A stretch of DNA of 64,000 bases from Pseudomonas indica NBRC 103045 (lineage in GTDB: Bacteria; Pseudomonadota; Gammaproteobacteria; Pseudomonadales; Pseudomonadaceae). This document shows positions 18,249-26,698 of this stretch, piece after piece. Position 1 is the stretch's first letter; every line of letters begins with the position of its first letter. The notes beneath the pieces were generated by a model, which saw nothing but the letters and a program-made list of their open reading frames with translations, was not told the DNA's origin and ran no database searches. The DNA lies in assembly GCF_002091635.1 (NCBI RefSeq), contig NZ_BDAC01000016.1, positions 1 through 64,000 of the forward strand, given 5' to 3'. The translations under genes and the position numbers were made by a program.

Positions 18249-19788
18249 CGCGCTGATACGTCCCACCAACGAGCCCAGTCGCCGCGACTGGATCGCCGTG
18301 ATGAGCGCCATGCTCGGCGCCTTCATGGCAGTGCTGGACATCCAGATCACCAACTCGTCGCTCAAGGACATCCAGGGCGCGCTGTCCGCCACCCTGGAGG
18401 AAGGCTCCTGGATTTCCACCTCCTACCTGGTGGCCGAGATCATCATGATCCCGCTCACCGCCTGGCTGGTGCAGCTGCTCTCGGCCCGCCGCCTGGCGCT
18501 CTGGGTTTCCCTGGGGTTCCTCGCTTCATCGCTGCTCTGCTCCCTGGCCTGGAGCCTGGAGAGCATGATCGTGTTCCGCGCCCTGCAGGGCTTCACCGGC
18601 GGCGCGCTGATCCCCCTGGCCTTTACCCTCACCCTGATCAAGCTGCCGGAACATCACCGCGCCAAGGGCATGGCGCTGTTCGCCATCACCGCCACCTTCG
18701 CCCCGTCCATCGGCCCGACCCTGGGCGGTTGGCTGACGGAAAACTTCGGCTGGGAATACATCTTCTATATCAACGTGCCGCCGGGCCTGCTAATGATCGC
18801 CGGCCTGCTCTACGGGCTGGAAAAGAAGGCACCGCACTGGGAATTGCTGAAAAGTACCGACTACGCCGGCATCGTCACCCTCGGCCTGGGCCTCGGCTGC
18901 CTGCAAGTCTTCCTCGAAGAAGGCCACCGCAAGGACTGGCTGGAATCCAACCTGATCGTCAGCCTCGGCAGCATCGCCCTGGTCAGCCTGATCCTCTTCG
19001 TCATCCTGCAAGTATCGCGGCCCAATCCGCTGATCAACCTGGGCATCCTGCGCAACCGCAATTTCGGCCTATCGAGCATTTCCAGCATCGGCCTGGGCAT
19101 GGGTCTCTACGGCTCGATCTACGTGTTGCCGCTCTACCTCGCCCAGATCCAAGGCTACAACGCGCTGCAGATCGGCGAAGTGATCATGTGGATGGGTATC
19201 CCCCAGCTGTTTCTCATCCCGCTGGTGCCCAAGCTGATGAAAGTGATCTCGCCCAAGCTGCTCTGCGGGCTCGGCTTCGGTCTGTTCGGGCTCGCCAGCT
19301 TCGCCTCCGGCGTGCTCAACCCGGACTTCGCCGGGCCGCAGTTCCAGCACATCCAGATCATCCGCGCGCTGGGCCAGCCGCTGGTGATGGTGACCATTTC
19401 ACTGATCGCCACCGCCTACATCCTGCCCCAGGACGCCGGATCGGCCTCCAGCCTGTTCAACATCCTGCGCAACCTGGGCGGCGCCATCGGCATCGCCCTC
19501 CTCGCCACCCTGCTGGATGCCCGCGCCAAGATCTATTTCGACTACCTGCGCGAATCCATCGTGCCGACCAATCCCCAGGTGGCCGAACGCCTGAGCCAAC
19601 TCACCAACACCCTCGGCAGCGAGCAGGCGGCGCTGGGCAAGCTGAGCGAGATCGTCCACCAGCAGGCGACGATCATGGCCTACAACGATGCCTTCCACTT
19701 CATCGGCATCGCCCTGGGCATCAGCATGCTCGCCGTGCTGCTGACCCGGCCGCTCCCCAAGGGCATGCAGGGCGGCGCGGCGCACTGA
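18238..19788 (+). CDS. emrB: EmrB-type MFS drug efflux transporter (14 TMS)
   Basis: A 516-residue DHA2-family proton antiporter. AVLDIQITNSSLKDIQGALSA in TM1 and the GPTLGGWL antiporter motif (motif C) in TM5 are clear, and hydrophobic segments fit 14 helices. It starts at GTG 18238 inside the end of emrA. With EmrA and an outer-membrane channel it would expel hydrophobic, uncoupler-like compounds. The adjacent divergent LysR gene is the probable regulator. Confidence 0.94.
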   Translation: MAADALIRPTNEPSRRDWIAVMSAMLGAFMAVLDIQITNSSLKDIQGALSATLEEGSWISTSYLVAEIIMIPLTAWLVQLLSARRLALWVSLGFLASSLLCSLAWSLESMIVFRALQGFTGGALIPLAFTLTLIKLPEHHRAKGMALFAITATFAPSIGPTLGGWLTENFGWEYIFYINVPPGLLMIAGLLYGLEKKAPHWELLKSTDYAGIVTLGLGLGCLQVFLEEGHRKDWLESNLIVSLGSIALVSLILFVILQVSRPNPLINLGILRNRNFGLSSISSIGLGMGLYGSIYVLPLYLAQIQGYNALQIGEVIMWMGIPQLFLIPLVPKLMKVISPKLLCGLGFGLFGLASFASGVLNPDFAGPQFQHIQIIRALGQPLVMVTISLIATAYILPQDAGSASSLFNILRNLGGAIGIALLATLLDARAKIYFDYLRESIVPTNPQVAERLSQLTNTLGSEQAALGKLSEIVHQQATIMAYNDAFHFIGIALGISMLAVLLTRPLPKGMQGGAAH

Positions 19789-19805
19789 GTTCCCAAGCGG
19801 GTGCA

Positions 19806-20729
19806 TCAATCCCGGATCGGCAACCCGGCCGCCAGACGCAGCGCCAGATGCAGCGAGGCCGCCAGCATCGGGCCATGGCCGAGGCCGGGCAACTCTCGGT
19901 AGGTGACCTCCAGCCCGTCGTGCCCACCCAGACGTTCGGCCAGGCGCTGGAGTGCATCGTCCGACAGCGTGGCCATGGCACGCGCACGCGACGAATCCCC
20001 AGCCGCGTCCCGCGTCGCCGTCCCCTCCTCGCTCCCCCTGAGCAACAGCAGGTTCGCCTGGGCACCTCCGCGATAGCTCCGCTCCAGCTCGGCGAGCAGA
20101 CCGGGCTGCCACCACAGCGACGGGCTGGCGGCGATGTAAGTCTGGAAACTCGTGGGTGCAGCGAACAGCGTGTCGAGGACGAACAGCCCGCCGAAGGAGT
20201 GTCCCCAGATCGCCTGGCGCGACGCATCCAGCGGTTGGCGCGCCGCCACGGCCGGTCGGATGCGTTGCTCCAGCAGCTCACGGAAGGCCGACGAACCGCC
20301 GCCGTCATGCTCGCCGTAGCGCTGCAACGGACGGCCGTCCGGCCAGCCCGGCGTGTAATCGCGCGTCCGTGCCGGCAGGTCCAGGCGGCGGTCGCTCGCC
20401 GGGCCGATCAACACCAGCAGCGGCGGTTCGGCGGCATCCAGCTCGGCCAGCCAGTCCTCGCGCAGGGCCTGCAAGGCGGCGTTGCCGTCGAGCAGGTAGA
20501 GGGCCGGATAACCATCGGCGGGCGGCGGACGACGCGGTATCGCCAGACGGACCCGGTAGTGGCGCTGGCTATCGCGCGAGTCCAGCTCGAAGTGTTCGAA
20601 GCGGTAGAACGCCGAGCCGCGCTCAACCAGTGTTTCGCCGAGGACGGCATCGGAGTCGGGCCGCGCCGAGGCCGTCGAAGCCAGCAGCAGGCCGAGCCAG
20701 GCCAGGCAACGCAGATAGGGTGGAGTCAT
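19806..20729 (-). CDS. pfeE: periplasmic enterobactin esterase PfeE-like
   Basis: Alpha/beta-hydrolase of the IroE/PfeE type that cleaves the trilactone of ferric enterobactin to release iron, probably in the periplasm. The start at 20729 (GAGGG six bases upstream) gives a 307-residue precursor with a signal peptide (CLAWLGLLLASTASA). The nucleophile elbow is IWGHSFGGLFVLDTLF near 150, and the catalytic His is in LPGLGHGPML near the C-terminus. It lies 67 bases after pfeA on the same strand and in the same order as in P. aeruginosa. Confidence 0.88.
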   Translation of the reverse strand: MTPPYLRCLAWLGLLLASTASARPDSDAVLGETLVERGSAFYRFEHFELDSRDSQRHYRVRLAIPRRPPPADGYPALYLLDGNAALQALREDWLAELDAAEPPLLVLIGPASDRRLDLPARTRDYTPGWPDGRPLQRYGEHDGGGSSAFRELLEQRIRPAVAARQPLDASRQAIWGHSFGGLFVLDTLFAAPTSFQTYIAASPSLWWQPGLLAELERSYRGGAQANLLLLRGSEEGTATRDAAGDSSRARAMATLSDDALQRLAERLGGHDGLEVTYRELPGLGHGPMLAASLHLALRLAAGLPIRD

Positions 20730-20743
20730 GGGCATCCCTCATG

Positions 20744-20777
20744 AAACGGCGCCACGGAAGCGGACTCCCGTGACGCC
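20744..20777 (-). terminator. hairpin between pfeA and pfeE
   Basis: On the minus strand GGCG(T)CACGG pairs with CCGTG(G)CGCC, followed by GTTTC. It is placed so as to attenuate pfeE expression relative to pfeA. The T-run is weak, so partial termination or mRNA stabilisation is equally possible. Confidence 0.5.
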
Positions 20778-20796
20778 GTCGGTACCGGGCAAGCGG

Positions 20797-22995
20797 TCAG
20801 AACGAGGTGGTGATGGAGGCGAAATAGGCACGCCCCGGCTCGTTGTAGGTGTAGGCGCCGGCGTCGCTGGCATTGCCTTCGCGATAGATTCGCTTGTCGA
20901 ACAGGTTGTTCACGCCGACCCGCAGGCTGAGGTTCTTGCTGAACGCATAGCCAGCGCTGACACCCACCAGGCCGTAGGGATCGACGTCCTTCTGCGCCTC
21001 GTCGTCGTATTCCTGGCCGGTGCGCAGGTTGAGCGACGGCGCCTCCTGCTTGCCGTAATAGGTGGCGTTGACCTGGAACGAGAGCTGCTCGCTGGCCTGC
21101 CAGTCCAGCGTGGTGTTGACGGTGTACTCGGGGATGATGCTGAGCGGCTCGCCGGTTTCCTTGTCCTCGGACTTGATCATGTAGGTGAGGTTAGTGTTCC
21201 AGTCGAGCTGCGGAGTCAGTTCGACGAACAGGTTGCCCTCGATACCCTCCACCACCGCCTCGTCGGTATTGGTCCATTGCAGTACGCGGCGACCGTTGCC
21301 CAAGCGATAGAGGTACTCGTTGCTGGCGACGATCTTGTTGCGGTAGTCGTTGCGGAAGTAGGTCGCGCTGGTTCGCCAGGTGCCCTTGTCCAGCGCCAGG
21401 CCGATTTCCTTGTTCACGCTGGTTTCCGGTTCCAGGTTCGCATTGCCCACCAGGTAGCAGCCGCCGCTGTTGGTCTCGCCGGCATTGCAGCCGTTGCCGC
21501 GGCTGTATAGCAAATAGTTGGGGTTGGACTGATAGAGGTTCGGCGTCTTGTAGGCGCGGGCGATGCCGCCTTTCAGGGTCAGCTCGTCGGTCAGTTCGTG
21601 CGAGGCGTTGAGGCTCGGGCTCCAGTTGCCGCCGAACTCTTCATGGTCGTCGAAGCGCAGGCCGGGGGTGACGGTGGTCCTGTCGTCCACTTCGATGTTG
21701 TCCTCGGCGAACAGCGCGTAGCTGCGCGCAGTGGTCTTGGTATCGCCCCGGCTGAAGCCCTCGATGGCGTCGGTGTCCCAGCTCTGCGCCCGCAGCGAGC
21801 CCGGGTCGTTGAGCGACTCGTAGAGGTATTCGCCGCCGAGGGTGAGCACCTGCTCGAAGCCAGCACTCAGCGGCAGGTTGACCTCGGCGCTGGCGCGGGT
21901 GTTGCGCAGCCGCGAGGTGAAGGCCCCCGCCCCTTCGCTGGGCGCGCCTTCCGGGCCGCCGGCCAAGCCCTCGTTGAGGCGCCAGTTGCGGGTGTAGTCG
22001 TAGCTCAGCGAGGCCTTGGAACTGCCCCAGTCGAACAGGCCGGTGTGGGTCAGCGCGTAGTGGGTACGTTGCAGGACGTTGGTTTCCTGGCCATACAGGC
22101 TGTCGATGAAGGGGATGTTGCCGCCCCCGTTGTTGAGCATGGTGTCGCCCGAATAGATATTGCCCTGGCGGCTGTAGCCGGCCTCCAGTTCGAGGCTGTG
22201 CTCGGGGCTGAGCTGCCAACCGAGCAGGCCGTCGATGTCCTTGTTGCGCACGCCTTCGCGGCCGGCTACCAGGGTGCCGTCGCTGGCCTGGTGCGAGGCG
22301 TTGATGTCGGCGTCGTCGGCGTCGGTCTTGCTGAAACCGCCGTAGACGCGGAAGGCGAACGGCTCGCCGAGCGGTCCGCTGAGACTGAAGTTGGTGCGCC
22401 TGGTCATGCCTTCGGCGTCGTCTTCCGGCAGCGAGGTGTAGGCGGTCAGCGAACCGCTCAGCTTGTCCGACGGGCGCTTGGTGATGATGTTGATCACCCC
22501 GCCCATGGCGCCGGAGCCATAGCGCGCCGCGGCCGGGCCGCGAAGAATCTCGATGCGCTCGACCTGCTCGGCTGGCACCCAGTTGGTCTCGCCACGGGTA
22601 TCGCGGTCGCCGTTCCAGCCGTAGCGCACCGCGTTGCGCGAGGCGGACGGCTTGCCGTCGATGAGGATCAGGGTGTTTTCCGGCCCCATGCCGCGCAGGT
22701 CGATCTGGCGGTTGTTGCCCCGGTTGCCGCTGGTGCTGTTGCCGGTCAGGTTGACGCCCGGCTGGCGGCGGATGATCTCGGAGAGGTCGTTGGTCGGCGG
22801 TTGCCTGGCGATATCTTCCGCCGTGATGATGGATACGCCGGGTGCCTGCTTCAGCTCTTCCTCGGCCGTGCCCAGCACCCAGGCGTCATTCAGCTTGAGG
22901 ACGCCCTCGTCCGCCGCCTCGTCGGCCAGAGCCAAGGGTGACGTGGCGACCAGCATGGCCAGGGTCAGTGAGCTGAATGTGAAGCGCGGCTGCAT
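20797..22995 (-). CDS. pfeA: TonB-dependent ferric enterobactin receptor
   Basis: Outer-membrane siderophore receptor of the FepA/PfeA type. ATG at 22995 (MQPRFTFSSLTLAMLVATSPLALA) gives a signal peptide and about 732 residues. A TonB-box-like region precedes the plug (GVSIITAEDIARQPPTNDLSE, RGMGPENTLILIDGKP, ILRGPAAARYGSGAMGGVINI), and a 22-strand barrel ends in aromatic ITTSF. The plug loop SRNAVRYGWNGDRDTRG is a typical FepA segment. Preceded by a Fur box, and by pfeRS on the same strand, so induction by the siderophore and repression by iron are both expected. Confidence 0.92.
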   Translation of the reverse strand: MQPRFTFSSLTLAMLVATSPLALADEAADEGVLKLNDAWVLGTAEEELKQAPGVSIITAEDIARQPPTNDLSEIIRRQPGVNLTGNSTSGNRGNNRQIDLRGMGPENTLILIDGKPSASRNAVRYGWNGDRDTRGETNWVPAEQVERIEILRGPAAARYGSGAMGGVINIITKRPSDKLSGSLTAYTSLPEDDAEGMTRRTNFSLSGPLGEPFAFRVYGGFSKTDADDADINASHQASDGTLVAGREGVRNKDIDGLLGWQLSPEHSLELEAGYSRQGNIYSGDTMLNNGGGNIPFIDSLYGQETNVLQRTHYALTHTGLFDWGSSKASLSYDYTRNWRLNEGLAGGPEGAPSEGAGAFTSRLRNTRASAEVNLPLSAGFEQVLTLGGEYLYESLNDPGSLRAQSWDTDAIEGFSRGDTKTTARSYALFAEDNIEVDDRTTVTPGLRFDDHEEFGGNWSPSLNASHELTDELTLKGGIARAYKTPNLYQSNPNYLLYSRGNGCNAGETNSGGCYLVGNANLEPETSVNKEIGLALDKGTWRTSATYFRNDYRNKIVASNEYLYRLGNGRRVLQWTNTDEAVVEGIEGNLFVELTPQLDWNTNLTYMIKSEDKETGEPLSIIPEYTVNTTLDWQASEQLSFQVNATYYGKQEAPSLNLRTGQEYDDEAQKDVDPYGLVGVSAGYAFSKNLSLRVGVNNLFDKRIYREGNASDAGAYTYNEPGRAYFASITTSF

Positions 22996-23103
22996 CTCGT
23001 ATCTCCCGCAGATCGAAAGGACTGGCATGGCGGGAGGATCGGGAGCGTTGCGAACGGCAGGAAACCCCGGCAGCGCCCCGCCGTCGCCAGCCGGGAACGC
23101 GCC

Positions 23104-23124
23104 AAATGATATTAACTATCATTT
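23104..23124. promoter_or_regulatory. Fur box upstream of pfeA
   Basis: AAATGATA-N5-TATCATTT is a perfect 8-base inverted repeat with the core of the Fur consensus GATAATGATAATCATTATC. It lies 109 bases before the pfeA start. Iron-loaded Fur should block pfeA here. Confidence 0.8.
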
Positions 23125-23132
23125 GAGAGTAA

Positions 23133-23148
23133 AGTTCATTTACGAACT
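23133..23148. promoter_or_regulatory. candidate PfeR operator
   Basis: AGTTC-N6-GAACT is a perfect inverted repeat immediately upstream of the Fur box and overlapping the pfeS stop codon. An activator site just beyond the promoter is expected for PfeR. Assigning it to PfeR is inference. Confidence 0.4.
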
Positions 23149-24493
23149 ATACAATTGCCAGCCGCAGGTGCAGGCGCAAACCGGGAGAGGCATTCTCCGC
23201 CCACAGCTCGCCGCCTTGCAGACGCACCATGCTGCGCGCGATGGCCAGGCCGAGACCGAAGCCGTCGTTGCCCGGTCGAGCCGCGCTGAGGCGGGTGAAG
23301 GGTTGGAAGATCATCTCCAGCTGATCCGGCTCGACACCCGGCCCCTGGTCTTCCACCCACAGGTGCCAGTGGCCCTCCTCACGATGTCCGTCGAGGCGCA
23401 CCATGCCTCCGGGCGGCGAGTGGCGGATGGCGTTGCGCAGGATGTTCTCCAGGGCCTGGGCGAGGCCGTTGAGGTGCCCGCGCACCCGGCACTCCGGCCC
23501 CAGTGCGCAAGGCAGTTGTACGGGGCTCCAGCCGGTTTCGAAGCAGGCATTTTCGCGCAGTACCTCCCAGAGCGCCGCGACCTGCACGTCCTCGAGCGGC
23601 AGCACCGGACGCTCGGTATCCAGCCAGACCAGCTCGAGGGTGTCGCCCACCAGTTTCTCCATGCCTGTCACTTCGTGCTCCAGCCGCTGGCGCAGATCGG
23701 CGGTGTCTGCCTCGCGCTCGGCCGCGACCCGCAGGCGGCTGAGCGGCGTGCGCAGCTCGTGGGACAGATCGCGCAGCAACTGGCGCTGGAAGGCCACCGT
23801 GCCCTCCAGGCGGCCGGCCATGTGATCGAACGCGCGCGCCAGCTCGCCCAGCTCATCGCGGCGGGCACTCACCTCGGCGGCGACCCGCGCGTCCAGGCGG
23901 TCGCCACGCAGGGCGTTGGCCTGGGCTCGCAGATGTGCCAGCGGCCGGCTCAACTGGCGGTAGATCAAGCCACAGAGCAACAGGGCCAGCAGGCCGGGCA
24001 CCAGCACGTTGATGAACAACTGGATGCGCAGATCGGAGCCGCTGGGCAGGAAGCGTTCGGGAAGCTGCACCACCAGGCGTCCCTGCTCCGGGTTTTCGGG
24101 AAACGGCAGGCTGACATGGGGCAGGTCCGTCATGCGCCGGCTCATCGGCCAGTCGATGCGGCGCATGAAGGTCAGATTGGCGTACTCGCTGTCCAGCAGA
24201 GGCCGGCTGCCCAGGGAGCGCAGGTCGGGCCCGACCACCGCCGCCCAACTCGGCTCGTGCCGGCCGAGTTCCGCCAGCCAACGGTCGATCCCTGCCCGCC
24301 CGCCGGAGCGCCAGGCTCGCTCCGCCTCTTCGGCGTAGCGGGACAACTGCTCGCGCGCGGCAGGCGACAGGAAATAGCTGCGCTGGTCAACGTATTCGGC
24401 CCAGGAGTGGGTGAGCCAGATGATCGATACGCAGAAGCCGACCTGCAGCAGCGCCAGACGCCAGAACAACGAATGGCCGCCCGGCAGCTTCAT
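23147..24493 (-). CDS. pfeS: sensor histidine kinase PfeS
   Basis: Inner-membrane kinase that responds to ferric enterobactin uptake. The 448-residue protein has a first membrane helix (RLALLQVGFCVSIIWLTHSW), a periplasmic domain of about 140 residues, a second helix (IQLFINVLVPGLLALLLCGLIY near 175) and HAMP. The DHp helix follows with His in LSHELRTPLSRLR near 245, then the ATPase boxes LENILRNAIRHSPPGG, VEDQGPGV and GFGLGLAIA. Its start overlaps the pfeR stop by 4 bases. Confidence 0.93.
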   Translation of the reverse strand: MKLPGGHSLFWRLALLQVGFCVSIIWLTHSWAEYVDQRSYFLSPAAREQLSRYAEEAERAWRSGGRAGIDRWLAELGRHEPSWAAVVGPDLRSLGSRPLLDSEYANLTFMRRIDWPMSRRMTDLPHVSLPFPENPEQGRLVVQLPERFLPSGSDLRIQLFINVLVPGLLALLLCGLIYRQLSRPLAHLRAQANALRGDRLDARVAAEVSARRDELGELARAFDHMAGRLEGTVAFQRQLLRDLSHELRTPLSRLRVAAEREADTADLRQRLEHEVTGMEKLVGDTLELVWLDTERPVLPLEDVQVAALWEVLRENACFETGWSPVQLPCALGPECRVRGHLNGLAQALENILRNAIRHSPPGGMVRLDGHREEGHWHLWVEDQGPGVEPDQLEMIFQPFTRLSAARPGNDGFGLGLAIARSMVRLQGGELWAENASPGLRLHLRLAIV

Positions 24494-25200
24494 CGCTCAC
24501 ACCGGGTCATCACATAGCCTTTGCCCCAGACAGTGGCCAGGCGTCCCTGGGTGTATCCCACCGTCTGCAACTTGCGGCGAACATGGCTGACGTGCATGTC
24601 CAGGCTGCGGTCATGAACGGCATAGGCGCGGCACAGCGCCTGCTGATAGAGAAAGGGCTTGCTCAGCGTCTCGTCCGAGTGCCGCCAGAGCAACTCCAGC
24701 ACGCGGTACTCGCTGGGCGTCAGCCCGGCCCAGCGTCCGTTCAGCGCCACATCCTGGCGGCCCTCGTCGAATTGCAACCCGTCGCCGTCGACAACCGGCG
24801 CATGGCTGCGCCGCTCGTAGGCGACGCGGCGCAGAATCGCCTCGATGCGCACCTCCAGCTCACCCAGGCTGAAGGGTTTCGGCAGGTAGTCGTCGGTGCC
24901 CTGGCTGAACCCGGCGATGCGGTCCTGCTCGCCACCCAGCGCCGACATCAGGATCACCGGCACGCCCCGGCGGCGGCGCAAGCGCTGCAACGCGTCCAGG
25001 CCGTTGGTCCCCGGCAGCAGGATATCCATGAGAATCAGGTCGAAGTCTTGCGTCTCGGCCAGACGCAGCCCCTCGCTGCCGTCCTGGCTGTGGGTGACGG
25101 CATAGCCGGTGCCCCGCAGGTGATCGAGCAGGTGGTGGGCGAACACGAGATCATCCTCGACGGCAAGGATACGGGCGGCGAAAGAGGCGGAATCAGGCAT
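24490..25200 (-). CDS. pfeR: response regulator PfeR
   Basis: OmpR-type activator. The receiver domain (residues 8-122) has the acidic VEDD pocket, the phosphoacceptor Asp in LILMDILLPG near 56 and the KPF lysine. The C-terminal winged helix ends RSLDMHVSHVRRKL then WGKGYVMTR. ATG at 25200 (MPDSASFAARILAVEDD) is preferred over one five codons earlier. First gene of the pfeRS unit; it should activate pfeA when enterobactin is present. Confidence 0.92.
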   Translation of the reverse strand: MPDSASFAARILAVEDDLVFAHHLLDHLRGTGYAVTHSQDGSEGLRLAETQDFDLILMDILLPGTNGLDALQRLRRRRGVPVILMSALGGEQDRIAGFSQGTDDYLPKPFSLGELEVRIEAILRRVAYERRSHAPVVDGDGLQFDEGRQDVALNGRWAGLTPSEYRVLELLWRHSDETLSKPFLYQQALCRAYAVHDRSLDMHVSHVRRKLQTVGYTQGRLATVWGKGYVMTRCER

Positions 25201-25222
25201 GCGAAACCAATGCAAACAGCAA

Positions 25223-25237
25223 TGAGAAATATTCCTG
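25223..25237. promoter_or_regulatory. weak Fur-like site before pfeR
   Basis: TGAGAAATATTCCTG matches the 7-1-7 Fur pattern TGATAAT-N-ATTATCA at 5 of 7 in the left half but only partly in the right. It lies about 30 bases from the pfeR start. Reported because iron control of pfeR is expected; the match is modest. Confidence 0.3.
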
Positions 25238-25410
25238 ACCCATAGTACAGCTATTCGCCATCATCGGTGCTAGCGAAATCAGCCCTGTCGTCGCGCAGAG
25301 ACTCTCGAACAAAAGCGCACATCCGTTCAACTCAGGCACAACGTTTCAAGCCAGCCCGCCATGGCGGACCGACACTGGACATCTCATAAGACCCAGTCCA
25401 GGAGCCCTCC

Positions 25411-26064
25411 ATGGCAACCGCATCCGCAGCACCCGGCAAAACCCTGCTGAACCCGCTGGACCACACCCTGATCCTGATCGACCACCAGTCGCAGATGTCC
25501 TTCGCGACCAAGTCCATCGACGCCGTCACCTTGCGCAACAACGCGGCGCTGGTGTCCAAGGCCGCCCGTGAGTTCGGCGTCTCCACGATCCTTACCACCG
25601 TCGCCGAGAAGAGCTTCTCCGGCCCGATCTTCGACGAGATCAAGTCGGTGTTCCCCGATCACACCGTCATCGACCGCACCACCATGAACACCTGGGAAGA
25701 CCCGCGCATCGCCGTGGAGGTGAACAGGTTCGGCAAGAACAAGATCGTCCTCGCCGGGCTGTGGACCTCGGTGTGCATCGTCGGCCCGGCGCTCTCCGCC
25801 CTGGACCAGGGCTTTGAGGTCTACGTGATCGCCGATGCCTGCGGCGACGTGTCCACCGAAGCCCATGAAATGGCCCTGCAGCGCATGATCCAGCTCGGCG
25901 CACGGCCGATGACGTCGCTGCAGTACCTGCTCGAACTGCAACGCGACTGGGCACGCGGCGAGACCTACGACCAGACCGTGAAGACCTCCATCAAGCATGG
26001 CGGCGCCTACGGCCTCGGCCTGATCTATGCCAAGACCATGTTCAACGCCTCCGAAGGCCATTGA
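25411..26064 (+). CDS. isochorismatase-fold hydrolase (YcaC-like)
   Basis: A 217-residue cysteine-hydrolase-family protein. Asp is in LILIDHQSQMSF near residue 24 and the nucleophile Cys in LAGLWTSVCIVGPALSAL near 118, with the usual Ile-Val-Gly/Ala cis-peptide segment. Members split amides or imides, or are YcaC-like with unknown substrate. It has an AGGAG ribosome site and begins a rightward run with a monooxygenase-fold protein and an amidohydrolase. A second YcaC-like protein is encoded at 30399. Confidence 0.88.
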   Translation: MATASAAPGKTLLNPLDHTLILIDHQSQMSFATKSIDAVTLRNNAALVSKAAREFGVSTILTTVAEKSFSGPIFDEIKSVFPDHTVIDRTTMNTWEDPRIAVEVNRFGKNKIVLAGLWTSVCIVGPALSALDQGFEVYVIADACGDVSTEAHEMALQRMIQLGARPMTSLQYLLELQRDWARGETYDQTVKTSIKHGGAYGLGLIYAKTMFNASEGH

Positions 26065-26118
26065 TCCATTGGGGAGCGCCCGGCGCTCCTGCGAGAACCG
26101 CCCCGAAGAGGTCGCGCG

Positions 26119-26685
26119 ATGACACTGGAACAATCCGACGGCGTGGTCACGCTGCTGATCCGCCACCGCGTCCGTCCCGGCGAGGACGAGGCCTACGAGG
26201 ACTGGCTGCGCCGCATCGTCAGGACGGCCCATGGCTACCCCGGTCACCTCGGTATCGACGTCATCCGCAGCCGCGACGGCGACTTGCACCTGTTCACCTG
26301 CGTGCTGCGCTTCGCCAGCGCCGGCCAGTTGCAGGACTGGATGGGCTCGGACGACCGCAAGCGGCTGGTCGAGGAAGTCAGCCCGCTGCTGGCCACCGGC
26401 GACGAGCAGGAACTCAACCCGACCCGCGAGTTCTGGTTCACCCCGACCACGGCCGGCAGCCGCAAGCCGCCACGCTGGAAGCAGGCTTGCGTCACCTTTC
26501 TGGTGATCCTGCCGCTGAGCCTGCTGGTCCCGCGCCTGTGGCAACCGGCATTCGAGGCGCTGCCCTGGCTGGGTGGCTACCTGCCAAGCAACGCTTTGAT
26601 CACCCTGACCATCGTCCTGCTGGTGGTGTACCTGTTCATGCCACGGGTGACCCGCTGGCTGGCGCACTGGCTCGACGCGCCCTGA
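26119..26685 (+). CDS. ABM-domain membrane protein
   Basis: A 188-residue protein. Residues 8-105 form an antibiotic-biosynthesis-monooxygenase (dimeric ferredoxin-like) fold: VTLLIRHRVRPGEDEAYEDWL, then FTCVLRFASAGQLQDWM. Two membrane helices follow (ACVTFLVILPLSLLV near 128 and LITLTIVLLVVYLFMP near 160). Similar proteins exist in Pseudomonas without known function. It lies 54 bases after the isochorismatase-fold gene and 13 bases before the amidohydrolase, so it is in their operon. Confidence 0.85.
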   Translation: MTLEQSDGVVTLLIRHRVRPGEDEAYEDWLRRIVRTAHGYPGHLGIDVIRSRDGDLHLFTCVLRFASAGQLQDWMGSDDRKRLVEEVSPLLATGDEQELNPTREFWFTPTTAGSRKPPRWKQACVTFLVILPLSLLVPRLWQPAFEALPWLGGYLPSNALITLTIVLLVVYLFMPRVTRWLAHWLDAP

Positions 26686-26698
26686 TTCGGAGAAACCC

